A program made the position numbers and the translations under genes. The notes under the pieces are model-generated. The model ran no database searches. It was not told the origin of the DNA and saw nothing but the letters and a program-made list of their open reading frames with translations. Of a stretch of DNA of 64,000 nt, positions 53,945 to 63,088 are shown piece by piece. Numbering within the stretch: the stretch's first letter is position 1; each line of letters begins with the position of its first letter. The DNA comes from an uncultured Flavobacteriaceae bacterium. Lineage in GTDB: Bacteria > Bacteroidota > Bacteroidia > Flavobacteriales > Flavobacteriaceae. The DNA lies in assembly GCA_947497145.1 (NCBI GenBank), contig CANMFQ010000003.1, positions 62,001 to 126,000 on the forward strand. Direction: 5' to 3'.

Positions 53945-55420
53945 TTAATATCCTGGGTTTTGCTCTAAATTTGGATTAGAATCAATCTCCTCTTGAGGAA
54001 TAGGAAATAAAACATGATGTGCCTTCGCATTCGTCTTTCCTCTAGATATAGCTGAAGAGATAAATTTATTATGACGAATCAAATCTCTTCTTCTATGCCC
54101 TTCAGCATGAAACTCTAAACCTCGCTCAACTAATATTTGATCTCTTAATGCTTCTTTCGAAGCAAAATCTGCAAGTCGATATTCTGGAGCTTCAGCCCTA
54201 TTTCTTACCAAATTTAGCAAGTCAATAGATTCTTGATTCGGCCCTTGAAGCTCATTTAAGGCTTCAGCTCGCCCAATAAGCACTTCCGCATATCTTAAAA
54301 TTGGCATATCATTACCATGTCTTTGACCAAGAGCATTAGGGTCTGGGGTAAATTTAACTGGTCTAGGATACAACTTTTCAACACCAGCTACAATAGGATC
54401 ATTCATTAAATCTATCGTCTCACCATCTTTATTAATATATTTTTTTATGATCCAGCCAAATTTACCATTTGGCGGATCGTATTCAGTTGCTCTTCTATCA
54501 TTTACATCAAATGAGTTTACAAACCATCTCCATAATTGAAATTGAGCTCCGTAATTAACCTGTCCTGTATTATAGCCCACAGGATATGCATGTGGTGTAT
54601 AATTCCATGATTGACGTGCATTGGTACCTGAAGCAACAGAAGGAAAAACAAAGATCATTTCACTATTACCTTCATTTTCAACAGCAAAAAGGCCTTCTAC
54701 GTTATCAAAAAGAGAATATGCCTGAAGATCAATTACCTGCTGGTAAATATCAGCACTTTTTTGCCATTGCTTGGTATTCAAGTAATACCTACCTAACAAG
54801 GCTAAAGCAGCTCCTTTGGTTGCTTTTCCATATACTTCTTGACTTACTGGAAGTGCCGCAGCCGCATTAAGTAATTCTTGCTCTACAAAAGCAGAAAATT
54901 CTTCTTGCGATGCTCTATTTGGCTCTAAATCAAGTTCTGCGGTGTTAATTAAAGGTGTTGCCCCAAAAAAATCATGAAGAAAAATATAGTTGTAAGCTCG
55001 CAAAAAAGAAGCCTCTCCTTTAAGAATAGCTACCTTATCAGCTGAAAGAGAAGATACATTGTCTATTTCGTCTAATAATGAATTTGCATTTCTAATAGCG
55101 ATATAACTATCACGCCATATATTTCTAAAAAAACTATTGCTAACATTCCAATTAAAATTGGCAAAAGTAGCTGCTGGCGCTGCATAACCACCTCCTCTTT
55201 CCAACATAATATCACAGGTGAATTCAGAAAAAGTAAACCAGGCTTCTCTATAGTCAGGTTTTGATTGAAAGTAAGTAGATACAACCACTGCGTTTACACC
55301 TGCTTCGGTTTGCAAAAATACGTCTGGGTCATATTCGGTATACACCTCTTCTTCTAAAAAATCTGTACATGAAACAAATAAAAAAAAGAAAGCGACTATA
55401 TATTGATATTTATTTTTCAT
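53945..55420 (-). CDS. SusD/RagB-type glycan-binding lipoprotein (second locus, upstream pair)
   Basis: A lipoprotein of 491 residues (signal ending FLFVSC, Cys18). SusD marks: LEEEVYTEYDPDVFLQTEAG at the N-terminus, KGEASFLRAYNYIFLHDFFG, ALLGRYYLNTKQW, and the C-terminal ILVERGLEFHAEGHRRRDLI followed by LFPIPQEEIDSNPNLEQNPGY, the classic SusD end. It follows its SusC partner after 14 bases. It is only distantly similar to the SusD of the other pair, unlike the SusC N-termini. Confidence 0.95.
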   Translation of the reverse strand: MKNKYQYIVAFFFLFVSCTDFLEEEVYTEYDPDVFLQTEAGVNAVVVSTYFQSKPDYREAWFTFSEFTCDIMLERGGGYAAPAATFANFNWNVSNSFFRNIWRDSYIAIRNANSLLDEIDNVSSLSADKVAILKGEASFLRAYNYIFLHDFFGATPLINTAELDLEPNRASQEEFSAFVEQELLNAAAALPVSQEVYGKATKGAALALLGRYYLNTKQWQKSADIYQQVIDLQAYSLFDNVEGLFAVENEGNSEMIFVFPSVASGTNARQSWNYTPHAYPVGYNTGQVNYGAQFQLWRWFVNSFDVNDRRATEYDPPNGKFGWIIKKYINKDGETIDLMNDPIVAGVEKLYPRPVKFTPDPNALGQRHGNDMPILRYAEVLIGRAEALNELQGPNQESIDLLNLVRNRAEAPEYRLADFASKEALRDQILVERGLEFHAEGHRRRDLIRHNKFISSAISRGKTNAKAHHVLFPIPQEEIDSNPNLEQNPGY

Positions 55421-55434
55421 ACGATTGAATTTTT

Positions 55435-58400
55435 TTAATTAAAATCTAATTTAATTCCAATACGATACATTGTAGCTAAAGGATAGTTCGCAAAATCAGC
55501 TCTTGAAATTCCTGGACCATCCGAGTTTCCATCAGGATCATAACCGATATAATCACCGTTGGTAATAGTCAACAAATTTTCACCTGAAACATAAATATTT
55601 GCTCCTTTGATAAATTTAATATTCGTAAGTGGTAATTTATAATTTAGCGTGACGTTCTTCAAACGAATAAATGAAGCGTCTTGAACAGTAAAAGAATTCA
55701 CTTTGTTTTCACCATCTGAATACGATGTATAATTGACTCCTGACGGAAATTGAGCCGTTGTATTACTGGATGTCCATCTATCTAAGTAATGAATTGCGAC
55801 GTGATTTCTTTCTTTATTAATGGGATAAAGAGATTCAGCTGCTAAATTGCTAAAATTCTCAATCCCTTGAACACCGTATGCATAGATATCCAAAGAAAAG
55901 TCTTTGTAAGTAAACGTGTTTGTAAGACCAAAAGTAAAATCTGCAAATGGGTCTCCTAAAATAACCCTATCGTCAGAATTTATTAAATTATCTCCATTTT
56001 GATCGACAAATATTGGATGTCCAGGAAGTGCATTTGGTTGCGCAGAATTAGCTATGTCATCTCCTTGTTGAAAAATACCGTTTATTTGATACCCATAAAA
56101 AGAAGAAATAGGTGCTCCTTCTCTTGTCACTAAATAATTTCCGGAAAATCCAAACCCTCCTGAAACAATTTCCTTCGCAAAAGTTGGTAATTCAATTACT
56201 TCATTTTTTAATAATGAAAAAACTACATTAGTATCCCAAGTAAAATTCGTTCCATTTATATTTCTTGAATTGAATGCAAAATCAACCCCCTTATTGTTAA
56301 CCTGACCAAAATTGACCCTTACTGTTGAAAATCCTGTAGTGTAGGGTACAGGTTTACTAAATAACTGATCAAACGTATTTCTATCATATAAATCGATACT
56401 TCCAGAAAACCTACTATTTGAGAAGCCAAAATCTATACCAACATTGGTTTCTTTAGTCGTTTCCCAAACCAAATCAGGGTTAGGGATTCTTGCAGGAATA
56501 GCTCCAGAAACTATCGCTCCCCCCAATACAGCGTTACTACCAGCAACAAAGGTATTTATAGTTTCAAAATTATTAATACCTTGATTTCCTATCTCACCAT
56601 ATCCTACCCTTAATTTAAGTTGATTAAAAAGATCTTGATTTTCCATAAAGGGTTCAGAAGTAATTTTCCATCCTAGTGAAATAGAAGGAAAAACGGCATA
56701 TTTATTCTTGTCAGAAAATTTTGATGTACCATCTCTTCGAATAGATGCTGTCAGCAAATACTTATTATTATACGTATAATTAAATCGACCAAGAGTAGAC
56801 TGAAGTGTATTTACCGTTTTTCCACTTGCTACTCTGTAAGTTTCAGGATTTCCACTTTGCAATAAATTTGTAGTAGTAACTTCAGACAAAAAATCTGAAG
56901 CGCTATTTAAAACAAATCGAGTATTTGTTTTTTCATATGTGCTACCTAGTAAAAATTTAAAGTCATGTTCTCCTATAGATTTTTCATAAGATGCTAAAAA
57001 TTCCGAAATCCAGTAAACTCTTTCATTATTTCTAACTTGTGCACTTCCATTAAGACCACGCCCACGTTCTGTTTTATTGTTTTCAAAAAGATCTGATCTA
57101 AAGTTTTCTAAATTCGCCCCCATCCTAGCCGTAAACTTTAAACCTTTGATAATTTCATAATCAAAAGAACCCGAAACATAGGCCGTATTGGTAACATCAT
57201 ATCTGTCATTTCCTTCAATAATCGCCATTGGATTTTCAATAGCTACTAAAGGGTTTCTTACATAAAAACCCTCATCGTCTAAATCAGGCCCCAAGGTGGG
57301 GTCAAAAAGTAATGCTGCTGCAATAGCACCTGCACTTTCATTTGTACCTCTACCTAAAAGAGTACCGTCAATCTCTGATCTGTTGATACTTAAATTAATA
57401 TTAACATCTATTTTATCGCTAGGATTTAGCGTATAATTTAATCTAGCATTGTATTTCTTTTCTCCAGTTTCTAAGAGAACTCCGTCATTTTTTAAATAGT
57501 TAAGACCAACATAGTAAGTCGATTTTTCCCCTCCACCAGACATCGACAACTGTTGATTTTGAATATAAGAATCTCTAAAGATAATATCTTGCCAGTCATA
57601 GCCGGCTCCAATGCTTGCTATTTCGTCGGTTGTAGACAATACATCACCTCCTGACTCTACATTGATATCACTCAACACTTTTAAATATTCTCCACCGTTT
57701 AATACATCAATTGTTTTATTAACCGTTTGTAAACCTAAATAATTTTCATAACTGACTTGCATTTTACCTTTCTTACCTTTCTTGGTGGTAATCAATACTA
57801 CTCCATTGGCTGCTCGGGAGCCATATATAGCGGAAGCAGAGGCATCTTTCAACACCTCAATAGAATCTATATCATCAGGACTCAATGCAGTTAACGAACC
57901 TCCTGGTAAACCATCGATAACCACCAACACATCGTTGCTAGCATTAATAGAACTGGCCCCTCTAATTTTAATATCCATAGCTCCTCCCGGAGCAGAGCTT
58001 GATTGACTAATATGAACTCCCGACGCTTTACCGTTTAATAGCTGTAAAGCATTTGTATTCGCTCCTTTTACAAAATCTTCACTATCTACACGAGTTACAG
58101 CTCCTGTTAAATCACCTTTTTTTTGTGTACCATACCCTACGACAACAACTTCATCCAATTTTTTTGCATCAAGCTGCATTTGTACATTTAAAGTTGTTGC
58201 TGTGCCTACTTTAATTTCTTGACTGGCATAGCCTATATATGAAAAACTTAAAACACCACCTTGTTGGACGGTTATAGTGTAATTACCATCAAAATCAGTT
58301 GAAACACCGTTGGTTGTGTTTTTTTCAACGACACTTGCGCCTGGCAAAGGAACACCATTTTCGTCTACAACGTTTCCTGAAATGACAGTCTGTGGGACAA

Positions 58401-58557
58401 AATCATCACCGATATCAACTATTTCGGTTCGGATATCAACACTATTAAAAGTTGTAGCATTTACTTGATATGGAACAAATGAAAAAAAAGAAAATACAAG
58501 TGTGAAAAGCATACAGTGCGTATGAGACCCACTGTTCAAAAACAGTTTATATTTCAT
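55435..58557 (-). CDS. SusC/RagA-type TonB-linked receptor (second locus, upstream pair)
   Basis: A receptor of 1040 residues with the same N-terminal 145 residues as the other SusC of this region (signal, VISGNVVDENGVPLPGASVV domain, LDEVVVVGYGTQKK TonB box), then a different plug (GDLTGAVTRVDSEDFVKG) and barrel ending in GIKLDFN. The plug continues SIEVLKDASASAIYGSRAANG, a typical SusC stretch. It forms the first gene of its SusCD pair and has a -7 element 51 bases upstream. Confidence 0.95.
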   Translation of the reverse strand: MKYKLFLNSGSHTHCMLFTLVFSFFSFVPYQVNATTFNSVDIRTEIVDIGDDFVPQTVISGNVVDENGVPLPGASVVEKNTTNGVSTDFDGNYTITVQQGGVLSFSYIGYASQEIKVGTATTLNVQMQLDAKKLDEVVVVGYGTQKKGDLTGAVTRVDSEDFVKGANTNALQLLNGKASGVHISQSSSAPGGAMDIKIRGASSINASNDVLVVIDGLPGGSLTALSPDDIDSIEVLKDASASAIYGSRAANGVVLITTKKGKKGKMQVSYENYLGLQTVNKTIDVLNGGEYLKVLSDINVESGGDVLSTTDEIASIGAGYDWQDIIFRDSYIQNQQLSMSGGGEKSTYYVGLNYLKNDGVLLETGEKKYNARLNYTLNPSDKIDVNINLSINRSEIDGTLLGRGTNESAGAIAAALLFDPTLGPDLDDEGFYVRNPLVAIENPMAIIEGNDRYDVTNTAYVSGSFDYEIIKGLKFTARMGANLENFRSDLFENNKTERGRGLNGSAQVRNNERVYWISEFLASYEKSIGEHDFKFLLGSTYEKTNTRFVLNSASDFLSEVTTTNLLQSGNPETYRVASGKTVNTLQSTLGRFNYTYNNKYLLTASIRRDGTSKFSDKNKYAVFPSISLGWKITSEPFMENQDLFNQLKLRVGYGEIGNQGINNFETINTFVAGSNAVLGGAIVSGAIPARIPNPDLVWETTKETNVGIDFGFSNSRFSGSIDLYDRNTFDQLFSKPVPYTTGFSTVRVNFGQVNNKGVDFAFNSRNINGTNFTWDTNVVFSLLKNEVIELPTFAKEIVSGGFGFSGNYLVTREGAPISSFYGYQINGIFQQGDDIANSAQPNALPGHPIFVDQNGDNLINSDDRVILGDPFADFTFGLTNTFTYKDFSLDIYAYGVQGIENFSNLAAESLYPINKERNHVAIHYLDRWTSSNTTAQFPSGVNYTSYSDGENKVNSFTVQDASFIRLKNVTLNYKLPLTNIKFIKGANIYVSGENLLTITNGDYIGYDPDGNSDGPGISRADFANYPLATMYRIGIKLDFN

Positions 58558-58607
58558 AATTATGGTGTGGTTGATTATTTGTAACTAATACTAAGGGTGT
58601 AACAACC

Positions 58608-58615
58608 CAAATTTA
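58608..58615 (-). promoter_or_regulatory. -7 promoter element of SusCD (copy 2)
   Basis: TAAATTTG on the minus strand, in the same position relative to the SusC ATG as at 53298-53305 in copy 1. Confidence 0.55.
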
Positions 58616-58731
58616 ATCTAACATTTATAAAGGTATAAGCATGTGCTGCGGATACTTTTAGTATTCATTTTTATTTGTTTTTAGGTTTGTGTTTTTTGCT
58701 GATACTATACTAATGCTGAAAAGCTAGTTTT

Positions 58732-58764
58732 ATTATCAATGATTACAAAGCATACATTGATAAT
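58732..58764. promoter_or_regulatory. 10-bp inverted repeat upstream of SusC copy 2
   Basis: ATTATCAATG (58732-58741) and CATTGATAAT (58755-58764) are perfect inverted repeats with a 13-base spacer. The position relative to the promoter matches that of the palindrome at 53420-53451 in copy 1, but the sequence is different. Possible operator of a specific regulator. Confidence 0.5.
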
Positions 58765-59030
58765 CAGTTGCTTAAAATTAATGAAAAAATAATAACAGAA
58801 AATAGGTGATTTGTGAAACTGTAACTTAAAGATTATCAAACACATAAAAAATCGGCAAAAAACACATGTTAAGTGGCATCTATAAATTGAATTGTATGTC
58901 AGCACTTTTCATTTCACATACCCATTCACCAACAAATTTAAATCAAAACTTGCATAATAGCATTCCAATATTTACTTTGCTACGCTCTTAAAAACCTATC
59001 TCCTAAGAAACTAGGATTAAAACAATTAAC

Positions 59031-59212
59031 GTCAATGCACCGCAGTTAACGAGGGGCGGGTTGGAAAACCGCACTGAGGGCTGATAAGGACGGCGTGGTG
59101 TATTGACTTTCCTTTTTACACCCATGAACCTATCAACTGGGTTTAAGAGCTAAGCCTAGGTGAGAAAACACCTAAACCTTTATAACGAAAAAGAGGGCTA
59201 TCGCCCTCTTTT
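59031..59212 (+). ncRNA. Candidate structured non-coding RNA
   Basis: A 13-bp helix joins 59031-59043 (GTCAATGCACCGC) with 59095-59107. Inside it a hairpin GCGG(G)TT-GGAA-AACCGC lies at 59056-59072. Two more hairpins follow: ACCCA/TGGGT (59120-59142) and TAGGTG-AGAAAA-CACCTA (59157-59174). A strong terminator ends the unit. Both wobble pairs of the long helix are G-U in plus-strand RNA but would be C-A mismatches in minus-strand RNA, which shows the strand. It has no open frame. I could not match it to TPP, SAM, cobalamin, 6S, tmRNA, RNase P or SRP RNA. The Flavo-1 motif is one thing to compare. Confidence 0.55.
59189..59212 (+). terminator. Terminator of the RNA candidate
   Basis: AAAAGAGGGC pairs with GCCCTCTTTT around a TATC loop, a 10-bp perfect stem with a terminal T run. 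No plus-strand protein gene lies before it for many kilobases, so it most simply ends the RNA at 59031. On the minus strand it could also end the lipoprotein transcript 670 bases away. Confidence 0.85.
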
Positions 59213-59882
59213 CTGTGAAAATTCGTGTCCCTCCGAATTTCACCTATTCAACCAAATTAAACATCATATAACGAAGTGTTGTTATATGTGTTTATAACCA
59301 AAGTTCAAATGTAAGAATAAACTCACTTAAAACAAAGTATTTTATTTAAAAAAATGATTTTTTTTAATCGATCCTATTTTTAGCGTTCTAAAAACTTAAC
59401 ATTGCTTGCGTTGTACAAGCCTTAAGAACTGTAGACAATTAGCTAAACTACTACAATACAACTCCCTCTAGTAGCCAACGCATCTTTACTTTTTCGCTTA
59501 CCTGCAAATTATGCATTTTGCACCCTAATTTTGGCATTTTTAAGTTCCGTAGCTATGCAACATAAAACAACTTCATAACGTCACAAAAGCATTATTTTTT
59601 TCGACCTCAAACAAAAAGTCTAGGTAAGTTCCGTGCTTGCCTGATAGACCTTCCGTTCTAAAACCCAATTTTTATGTTTGTTCTTTACTAACGTTATTTT
59701 GGCAGAAAATTTAGCATACCATAAAATCACGAGGCTTATAAGCATAATCAAAGCTAACGCTCTTAATTAATAACTACGTCTTACAGGAAGAAATGTGGTT
59801 GTAATTACTAATAAAATCAATACGTTAGCTACCTATTCATTCGTTTTTTAGGGGTGGTTAATTATTTCACATGAACAAACCA
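59213..59882. other. Intergenic region after the RNA candidate
   Basis: No gene or clear structure seen in 670 bases. Two copies of TAAGTTCCGT occur (near 59542 and 59626). Confidence 0.5.
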
Positions 59883-61796
59883 TTACAAAGAAGTTGGGGT
59901 AAGTGTAAAGTACACCTTGTACTCTTGCCCATTATCCATTACTAGAGCATAGCCATCTCTATATTTAAAAGCATCAAGATAGTTGGTATTCGTAAGGGCA
60001 TCCGTTAAGATACTATTGGTGTTTTCAAAATAATTAAAAACCTCCACTTGGTACGCTCTACCAGTAACGATTTTTGTAATTGTATACCCCGAAATATCTT
60101 CATTAAAGTTCAGTTTAATTTGTCGCTGTAAACCACTACTGGTATCACGATACAACTTAGCTTCAGTTACTTGCAAAGTGGGATGTTCTGATGCTGGCAA
60201 GGTTATGGTAACCGTTTGATTTGTATTTATTTCTGAATATTGGCTTATATTTCCTTGAAAATAAACCGTATAAGTCCCTGATTGTAAGATTGAACTCGTT
60301 CCTAAATCAAAGCTCATATTTCCGTTAGCATCAAGTGCACTACTTAAAAACCCATAACTTACACCACTCCCTTCTAGCCTAAGCATACTTCTTAATTGTA
60401 CTGCCGTACCCAAATCTCCAGCGAAGGTTGTAAACAAGTGATTACCCATAATTGTTAAAGTTCCGTCTTTAGACACTGTTGAATTGACAATACCTGTAAC
60501 TTCAGGTGCACTAGCAACTACCCCTTCAATAGCATTTCCTTCAGAATTAGTTAAGGCATACAATTGATCACCATCTTCATTACGGATTATCAATTCAAGC
60601 GTATTGCCATTCATCTGCATAGGGTTTGAAATTGCTGGCATTTGCACACGAACTCCATGTAGGTAACCTGAAAGTAAATAATAAATAACTTCTAGCTCAT
60701 ATTCTGTTCCATTAATTTTTATGAAAAAGGAATACCCATCACTAGTATAATTTTTAAAATATATCTGTAAGTTTAGTAACGACCCTGGAAGCAATGCAGC
60801 TGTTTGCACATGATAATCGCCGTCACCATAATAATCTTCCACTTCAACAAAATTGGTAGTGCCTTTAACCAATATAAAAGAATTAGAGACAACCTCATTG
60901 TTGGGTGCAATACTTACCTTCAATCTGTAAGAGTTGTTATTATAATTTGCAGGTAGGGTCGCTGTTATGGTCATATCATCCATATTAACAGATTTAACTT
61001 CCAAGTCAAATTCGTCTTGATCACTAATTAATTGCACTGATATGTCTTCCAAATTTTCATGCAAAGCGGTTACTTCAAACGTAATATCACCACCTAGTGG
61101 CACATCTCTAAAACTAAAAGCATGAAAACCTTGTATATCAATCGCTTGTAGTTCTCGTTCAACTACCCTAATTAGATATTCTTTTTGCGTACCATCTTCA
61201 GCGGTAATCACATGACTTTGTGGGGTACTATAATCTAATGTAGCTCCAGATGCTGGACGTACACTTGCAGTAGCAGGAATTGAAATAGCAGAAGTTAATG
61301 CAGTCACATCTGTACCATAAGGCACGGTTACCGTAATGGTTTCAATACCTGTAGCACTATCTTGACTTCTTGAAAAACTCTGTGACCCAGCACTATTTGT
61401 AAAACGAATGGTATATAGGGCAGTCTCATTATCTGGACTTGTTAAAACAACCGTATATCTTTTTACCGAATTGTCTTCTGCGGTCACTGTATACACAACA
61501 GGTGAAGTAAAATCTGTTGCAACACCTGATGCAGGACTTATGGTAGCCTTATCAGATATTTCTATGATTGGTGTAATACGGGAAAGATCTGTTGCCGTAG
61601 TAAAGGCATGAAAAATACTGTCATTTTGCGTGGTTGCCGTAACAATCATATTGTTGTCAGTTATTTTAAAGGCTGTAATTAACTTGCTAGAACTTAGGCT
61701 AGTCTCTGAAGCTGGTATTTGGGAATCATCGGTACTATCTGAAGAACAAGAAAAAAATACTAAACTACATAGTAACAGACTTAAAACATATTTCAT
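59883..61796 (-). CDS. Surface lipoprotein with DUF5018-like repeats
   Basis: A lipoprotein of 637 residues (signal ending LLLCSLVFFSC, Cys17) with a Ser/Asp-rich linker. Two tandem repeats follow (ATISPASGVATDFTSPVVYT with VTAEDNSVKRY, and SVRPASGATLDYSTPQSHV with ITAEDGTQKEY), the pattern of DUF5018-type domains. The rest looks like beta-sandwich (IPT/TIG-like) domains. Lipoproteins of this build are usual in SusCD loci and bind glycans outside the cell. It is transcribed toward the SusC/SusD genes but 1.3 kb away. Confidence 0.75.
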   Translation of the reverse strand: MKYVLSLLLCSLVFFSCSSDSTDDSQIPASETSLSSSKLITAFKITDNNMIVTATTQNDSIFHAFTTATDLSRITPIIEISDKATISPASGVATDFTSPVVYTVTAEDNSVKRYTVVLTSPDNETALYTIRFTNSAGSQSFSRSQDSATGIETITVTVPYGTDVTALTSAISIPATASVRPASGATLDYSTPQSHVITAEDGTQKEYLIRVVERELQAIDIQGFHAFSFRDVPLGGDITFEVTALHENLEDISVQLISDQDEFDLEVKSVNMDDMTITATLPANYNNNSYRLKVSIAPNNEVVSNSFILVKGTTNFVEVEDYYGDGDYHVQTAALLPGSLLNLQIYFKNYTSDGYSFFIKINGTEYELEVIYYLLSGYLHGVRVQMPAISNPMQMNGNTLELIIRNEDGDQLYALTNSEGNAIEGVVASAPEVTGIVNSTVSKDGTLTIMGNHLFTTFAGDLGTAVQLRSMLRLEGSGVSYGFLSSALDANGNMSFDLGTSSILQSGTYTVYFQGNISQYSEINTNQTVTITLPASEHPTLQVTEAKLYRDTSSGLQRQIKLNFNEDISGYTITKIVTGRAYQVEVFNYFENTNSILTDALTNTNYLDAFKYRDGYALVMDNGQEYKVYFTLTPTSL

Positions 61797-61970
61797 AGGA
61801 CGGAATTTTAAGGTATGATAACGCCCTTAAAACCCTAAAAATTGCCTTGTAAGCTTGGTTTATGTATAAAATTATCACGCCCTAAACCACTAACTAACGA
61901 AAACATTGCTCTTTGTTTTTTACATTTAGCCATAATGATGTTATACTAAAATGAACAAAAAAATAATCTC

Positions 61971-62929
61971 ATGAAAGAAGTGGAAATAATTCATAAAGCA
62001 TTCGATAGTTAGATAGAAATATCGTCATCTTTTTGAATTGGGAAACTAAGGAGAAAAAAGATAAAATGGGCATAGATGGAGTATTAGACTTCATGATTCA
62101 TAATCATAAATTCAATGCAGAAATTAAGAAAGAAGTAAAGAATCATCAACTCTATAATCTGATTGAAAATAAAAATAAATTCAAAAATTTTCTCTTAGTA
62201 GCGGAGAAATTATACCCAAAAACTAAGAAAGAACTGAGCGAGAATAATATCAACTATATAGCAGTAAACGGTAATGCTTATATAAATAAGGATGGTGTGT
62301 ATTTATTTATTGACATCAACAAACCGCTTAAGACTCAAAAAAGAGAAATAGCGAATATTGCAAATGTTGGGCTTGGTAATATCCCTCAAATAATTAATGG
62401 ATTATTGGATACTAATTATCTAATAAGGCTAAACACAAAAGAATATATAATCAACGACTATGCAGCCCTCTTGGATAAATGGATAACAGCGTACGCTCAA
62501 ACACTAAGACCTACACTATTCAAACAAAGGTTTAAATTTCAAAATAGCAATCTAAACTGGAAGGATATTCCTCTAAACACACACAAAACTTTATGGGGAG
62601 GAGAACCAGCAGGAGACATTTTAACCCATCATCTACATCCAGAAAAATATATCCTAAATACTACAGAAACAACTAGAGATTTAATGATTAATCAGGTTTT
62701 TTTAAAAAATCAGCAAACCCTAAATAATATTAGAGCCAGAAGAAGTGATACCTCACAAAGTTGGATTAGTGCCATCTTCTTTATAATGAACCTGATAACA
62801 ATGTCAAAAATAGCAGATAAATATGCTATTTTTTGTGCCTTTTTTGAAAAATGGATTAAAAACTCATTTATCAATCTATTTGAAACAGCTAGTTTGCCTT
62901 TTTTAACTTTACTGTTCTTTAATAGCTAA
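61971..62929 (+). pseudogene. Decayed AbiEi-type (type IV toxin-antitoxin) antitoxin gene
   Basis: The main frame (TTG at 62033) encodes GVLDFMIHNHKFNAEIKKEV, FLLVAEKLYPKTKKEL, GLGNIPQIINGLLDTNYLIRL and LWGGEPAGDILTHHLHPEKY, which fit the winged-helix and core regions of AbiEi-family antitoxins as I recall them. The natural start lies in another frame: ATG at 61971 (MKEVEIIHKAFDS) ends in TAG, and loss of one T near 62008 explains the shift. About 25-30 residues seem to be missing before REIANIANVGLG, and the C-terminus is replaced by unrelated sequence after LMINQVF. No AbiEii toxin gene follows. Probably dead. Confidence 0.65.
62704..62728 (+). repeat. 25-bp direct repeat, left copy
   Basis: AAAAAATCAGCAAACCCTAA followed by ATAAT. 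A nearly identical stretch occurs at 62975-62999 (AAAAATCAGCAAGCCCTAAG then TAAAT), same orientation, with about 250 bases between. The left copy marks the place where the antitoxin homology ends. Confidence 0.6.
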
Positions 62930-62974
62930 TATAAAATAGCTACAGCTACTAAAATTAGACTGTGAGACGTTTGT

Positions 62975-62999
62975 AAAAATCAGCAAGCCCTAAGTAAAT
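62975..62999 (+). repeat. 25-bp direct repeat, right copy
   Basis: Partner of the repeat at 62704-62728. The segment between the two carries the non-homologous end of the antitoxin frame and an A/T-flanked hairpin (TAGCA...TGCTA, about 62809-62835). Confidence 0.6.
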
Positions 63000-63009
63000 G
63001 ACAATGGCC

Positions 63010-63056
63010 AAAAATAGATTTTCCGTAATGTTGAAAAAACGGAAAAATCTATTTTT
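63010..63056. terminator. Terminator downstream of the GH17 gene
   Basis: A stem of about 16 bp (AAAAATAGATTTTCCG against CGGAAAAATCTATTTTT with one bulge) around a 14-base loop, flanked by A and T runs. It is 33 bases after the GH17 stop codon and can also end plus-strand transcripts from the antitoxin remnant. Confidence 0.75.
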
Positions 63057-63088
63057 ATTCAATACCTCCTTTTACGAAAAAAGGCAGC

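Larger units (their letters stand above)
58118..58906 (-). repeat. Duplicated SusC promoter/leader block, copy 2
   Basis: Counterpart of 52810-53640. The coding part and the next 100 bases upstream are nearly the same. Further out, conserved patches alternate with unrelated stretches. The reading frame of 66 codons on the minus strand at 58705-58905 falls inside this block and is not conserved in copy 1, so I do not call it a gene. Confidence 0.75.

Noticed and set aside
58705-58905. Minus-strand frame of 66 codons upstream of a SusC gene
   Set aside because: Rich in Phe, Cys and Ile without a normal protein pattern, lies in the duplicated control region, and is not kept in the other copy.
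59041-59107. Possible TPP riboswitch or hammerhead ribozyme (GAGGGGC...CTGAG and CTGATAAGG)
   Set aside because: Only a few bases agree. The conserved second half of the TPP aptamer and the GAAA core of the hammerhead are missing, and no thiamine gene follows.
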